From Ceratodon purpureus (lineage: Eukaryota > Streptophyta > Bryopsida > Pseudoditrichales > Ditrichaceae), in contig CM026424.1 of NCBI GenBank assembly GCA_014871385.1, positions 14,226,892-14,290,891 on the forward strand: a DNA stretch of 64,000 bases, written 5' to 3'. Numbering within the stretch: the stretch's first letter is position 1; every line of letters starts with the position of its first letter. Below, one piece after another: positions 62,890-64,000 of this stretch. Position numbers and translations under genes: made by a program. The notes under the pieces were generated by a model. It was not told where the DNA came from. It searched no databases and was given only the letters and a program-made list of their open reading frames with translations.

Positions 62890-64000
62890 GATTCTAGTTA
62901 AATTCAGGTGCAAGTTGTTGAGGCAGGTAGTTAAGATTAGTTAGACTTTATTGCTTTTGTCTTTTTGCTAGTTTCGGGCCTTGGCTCTTCGGGTAGTGGA
63001 GAGTCAGTCTGCTGCCACGTGGCCCGTGATTCTGATCACGCGGTCCGTGGCTCAGTAGTTTAAAAGGGAGAACCCTTGGGGTTTTTTCTCACCATTTTGC
63101 GATGTTTGTGTTCTTTTGTTCAATTCAGGCTTTATGTTTTACTCCACATTTGTCTTGAGTTGTTTTCTTGAGTGCATGAGCAAAGTGAGTGGTCCCTCCT
63201 TCCCATTCTTGCTGTTTCCGAGTTTGCACCGGTCCCCAAACGCTGTGTAGGTTAGTTAGGTTAGTATTCCGTGTTAGGTCAGTTCGGGCTGTGAGCCTCT
63301 ATTAAGCAAGGTTTAAACATCCCTAATTCAAGCCGTTGCTCTCATGCAAGGGGGTACTTGGTGAGCTAGCAGCCGCCCCTGTTTAGGATTGGTGTACTCG
63401 CTTAATCGGTTCGGTATCACCCCCTGTGCGGAAGGTGCTAGACGGAGGAACACTAAGGGCGGAAAGGAGGAAAGGGTGGAAAGTGGGAGTGGAAGATACC
63501 AGACTTGGGTGCGGAGGGAGTACTCCGGCACAAGGATACTTGGGGATTTGAAGGGGGTACTTTGGTACAAGGATTTGAGCTTCACCATTTCCACAATCCA
63601 CCCCAGAATCGGAAGCGTGGAAATGTGGCCCTACTCTGTGTGACCTGCGGAACACAGCATTGTACCCGTTGTGAGGGTAGTGGCCCATTTCCGCATTTCC
63701 ACCCCTTCTGGGGGAGTGGTACGAGACTTGTGTGGAACAGTTTTCCGCGAGAAGGCTGCCCCCATCGAAACACCAGGCGGAGGGAGTATTAGTGTAGGAG
63801 TACGTGAAGTAGGGAGAAAACCCTGACAAATCAGTGGGCGAAATCCCCGGAAATAACTATAAAGCCTCTTTGAGCATTCTAGCTTAAACCGCTAGAATTA
63901 TTCCGGTTACGGAAGTCGGTTGGTGACGGAAAAGTGGAGCAGCAGTAAAGATTCCACTAGTAATCCCGGAGATGCTGTCATAGAGTAGCTAACTACGATG
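62890..64000. other. Tail of the fossil repeat and flanking DNA
   Basis: TTTAAAAGGGAGAACCCTTGGGGTTTTTTC near 63,058 looks like a promoter or terminal feature of a repeat. From 63,350 the sequence is GC-richer with short ORFs on both strands that I cannot support. No RNA gene was seen. Confidence 0.35.

Larger units (their letters stand above)
41041..63060 (+). mobile_element. Fossil repeat of unknown class, split by the CACTA insertion
   Basis: The left part is 41,041-41,694 and the right part starts at 60,808; it begins abruptly inside a host repeat with TGTCGTGTCACGAC, as LTR elements do, but I found no matching terminal repeat in the window. The right part encodes a basic start, a central region with LAANTKRGQPSYVGPFLFH, an acidic stretch and a long coiled coil (about 61,860-62,350), then a Pro/Thr-rich tail to 62,889. 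No polymerase, integrase or transposase motif is visible. It looks broken, with about two breaks besides the insertion. A Gag-like or plant-mobile-domain-like origin is possible but unproven. The right end is uncertain. Confidence 0.5.

Overview
The window is nuclear DNA from a land plant that is probably not a seed plant. Host genes carry many short GT-AG introns. Two proteins have plastid-transit-like N-termini, and an auxin-binding protein 1 homologue lacks the KDEL tail. Part of a Rab23-type GTPase gene is present; Rab23 is tied to cilia and is kept in plants with swimming sperm. I infer a bryophyte, lycophyte or fern and cannot name the species.

Left edge to 2.5 kb: a minus-strand gene of unknown family runs off the window. 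Beside it lies a decayed right end of the same CACTA transposon family that occurs whole further right. From 2.5 to 7.9 kb the DNA is AT-rich and I found no convincing gene.

7.9-20.8 kb (minus): a 33-exon gene whose splice phases all agree by hand. It encodes a phosphoenolpyruvate carboxylase of about 1,203 residues. About 230 residues precede the usual PEPC start: a transit-like segment, a Ser/Asp-rich linker and an ACT domain. An ACT-PEPC fusion predicted to be plastidial is the most interesting host gene here. One intron holds a 375-bp MITE with TA target duplication.

21-34 kb: a possible STICHEL-like remnant, two SINE copies tail to tail, a plastid-type RidA deaminase gene (6 exons), an ABP1 gene (5 exons), a 74-residue single-span membrane protein gene ending 91 bp upstream of the ABP1 start codon, and an uninterrupted 310-residue gene that resembles a fungal-type PD-(D/E)XK-like family.

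34-41 kb: AT-rich DNA with SINEs, minisatellites and three exons of a Rab23-like gene, one of whose introns contains a SINE.

41-64 kb: a nest of mobile elements in three layers. The outer one is an unclassified repeat, cut by a 19.1-kb CACTA transposon (41,695-60,807; GCT duplication). That carries a damaged tnp2-type transposase (minus) and an apparently readable Transposase_24/TNPA-like gene (plus). One intron of the latter holds a young 5.84-kb LTR element with a Gag region but no reverse transcriptase or integrase (49,609-55,448; GCGCT duplication). The LTR element is crowded on one strand with RCCGAC hexamers in all three reading frames, which suggests a DNA-level motif.
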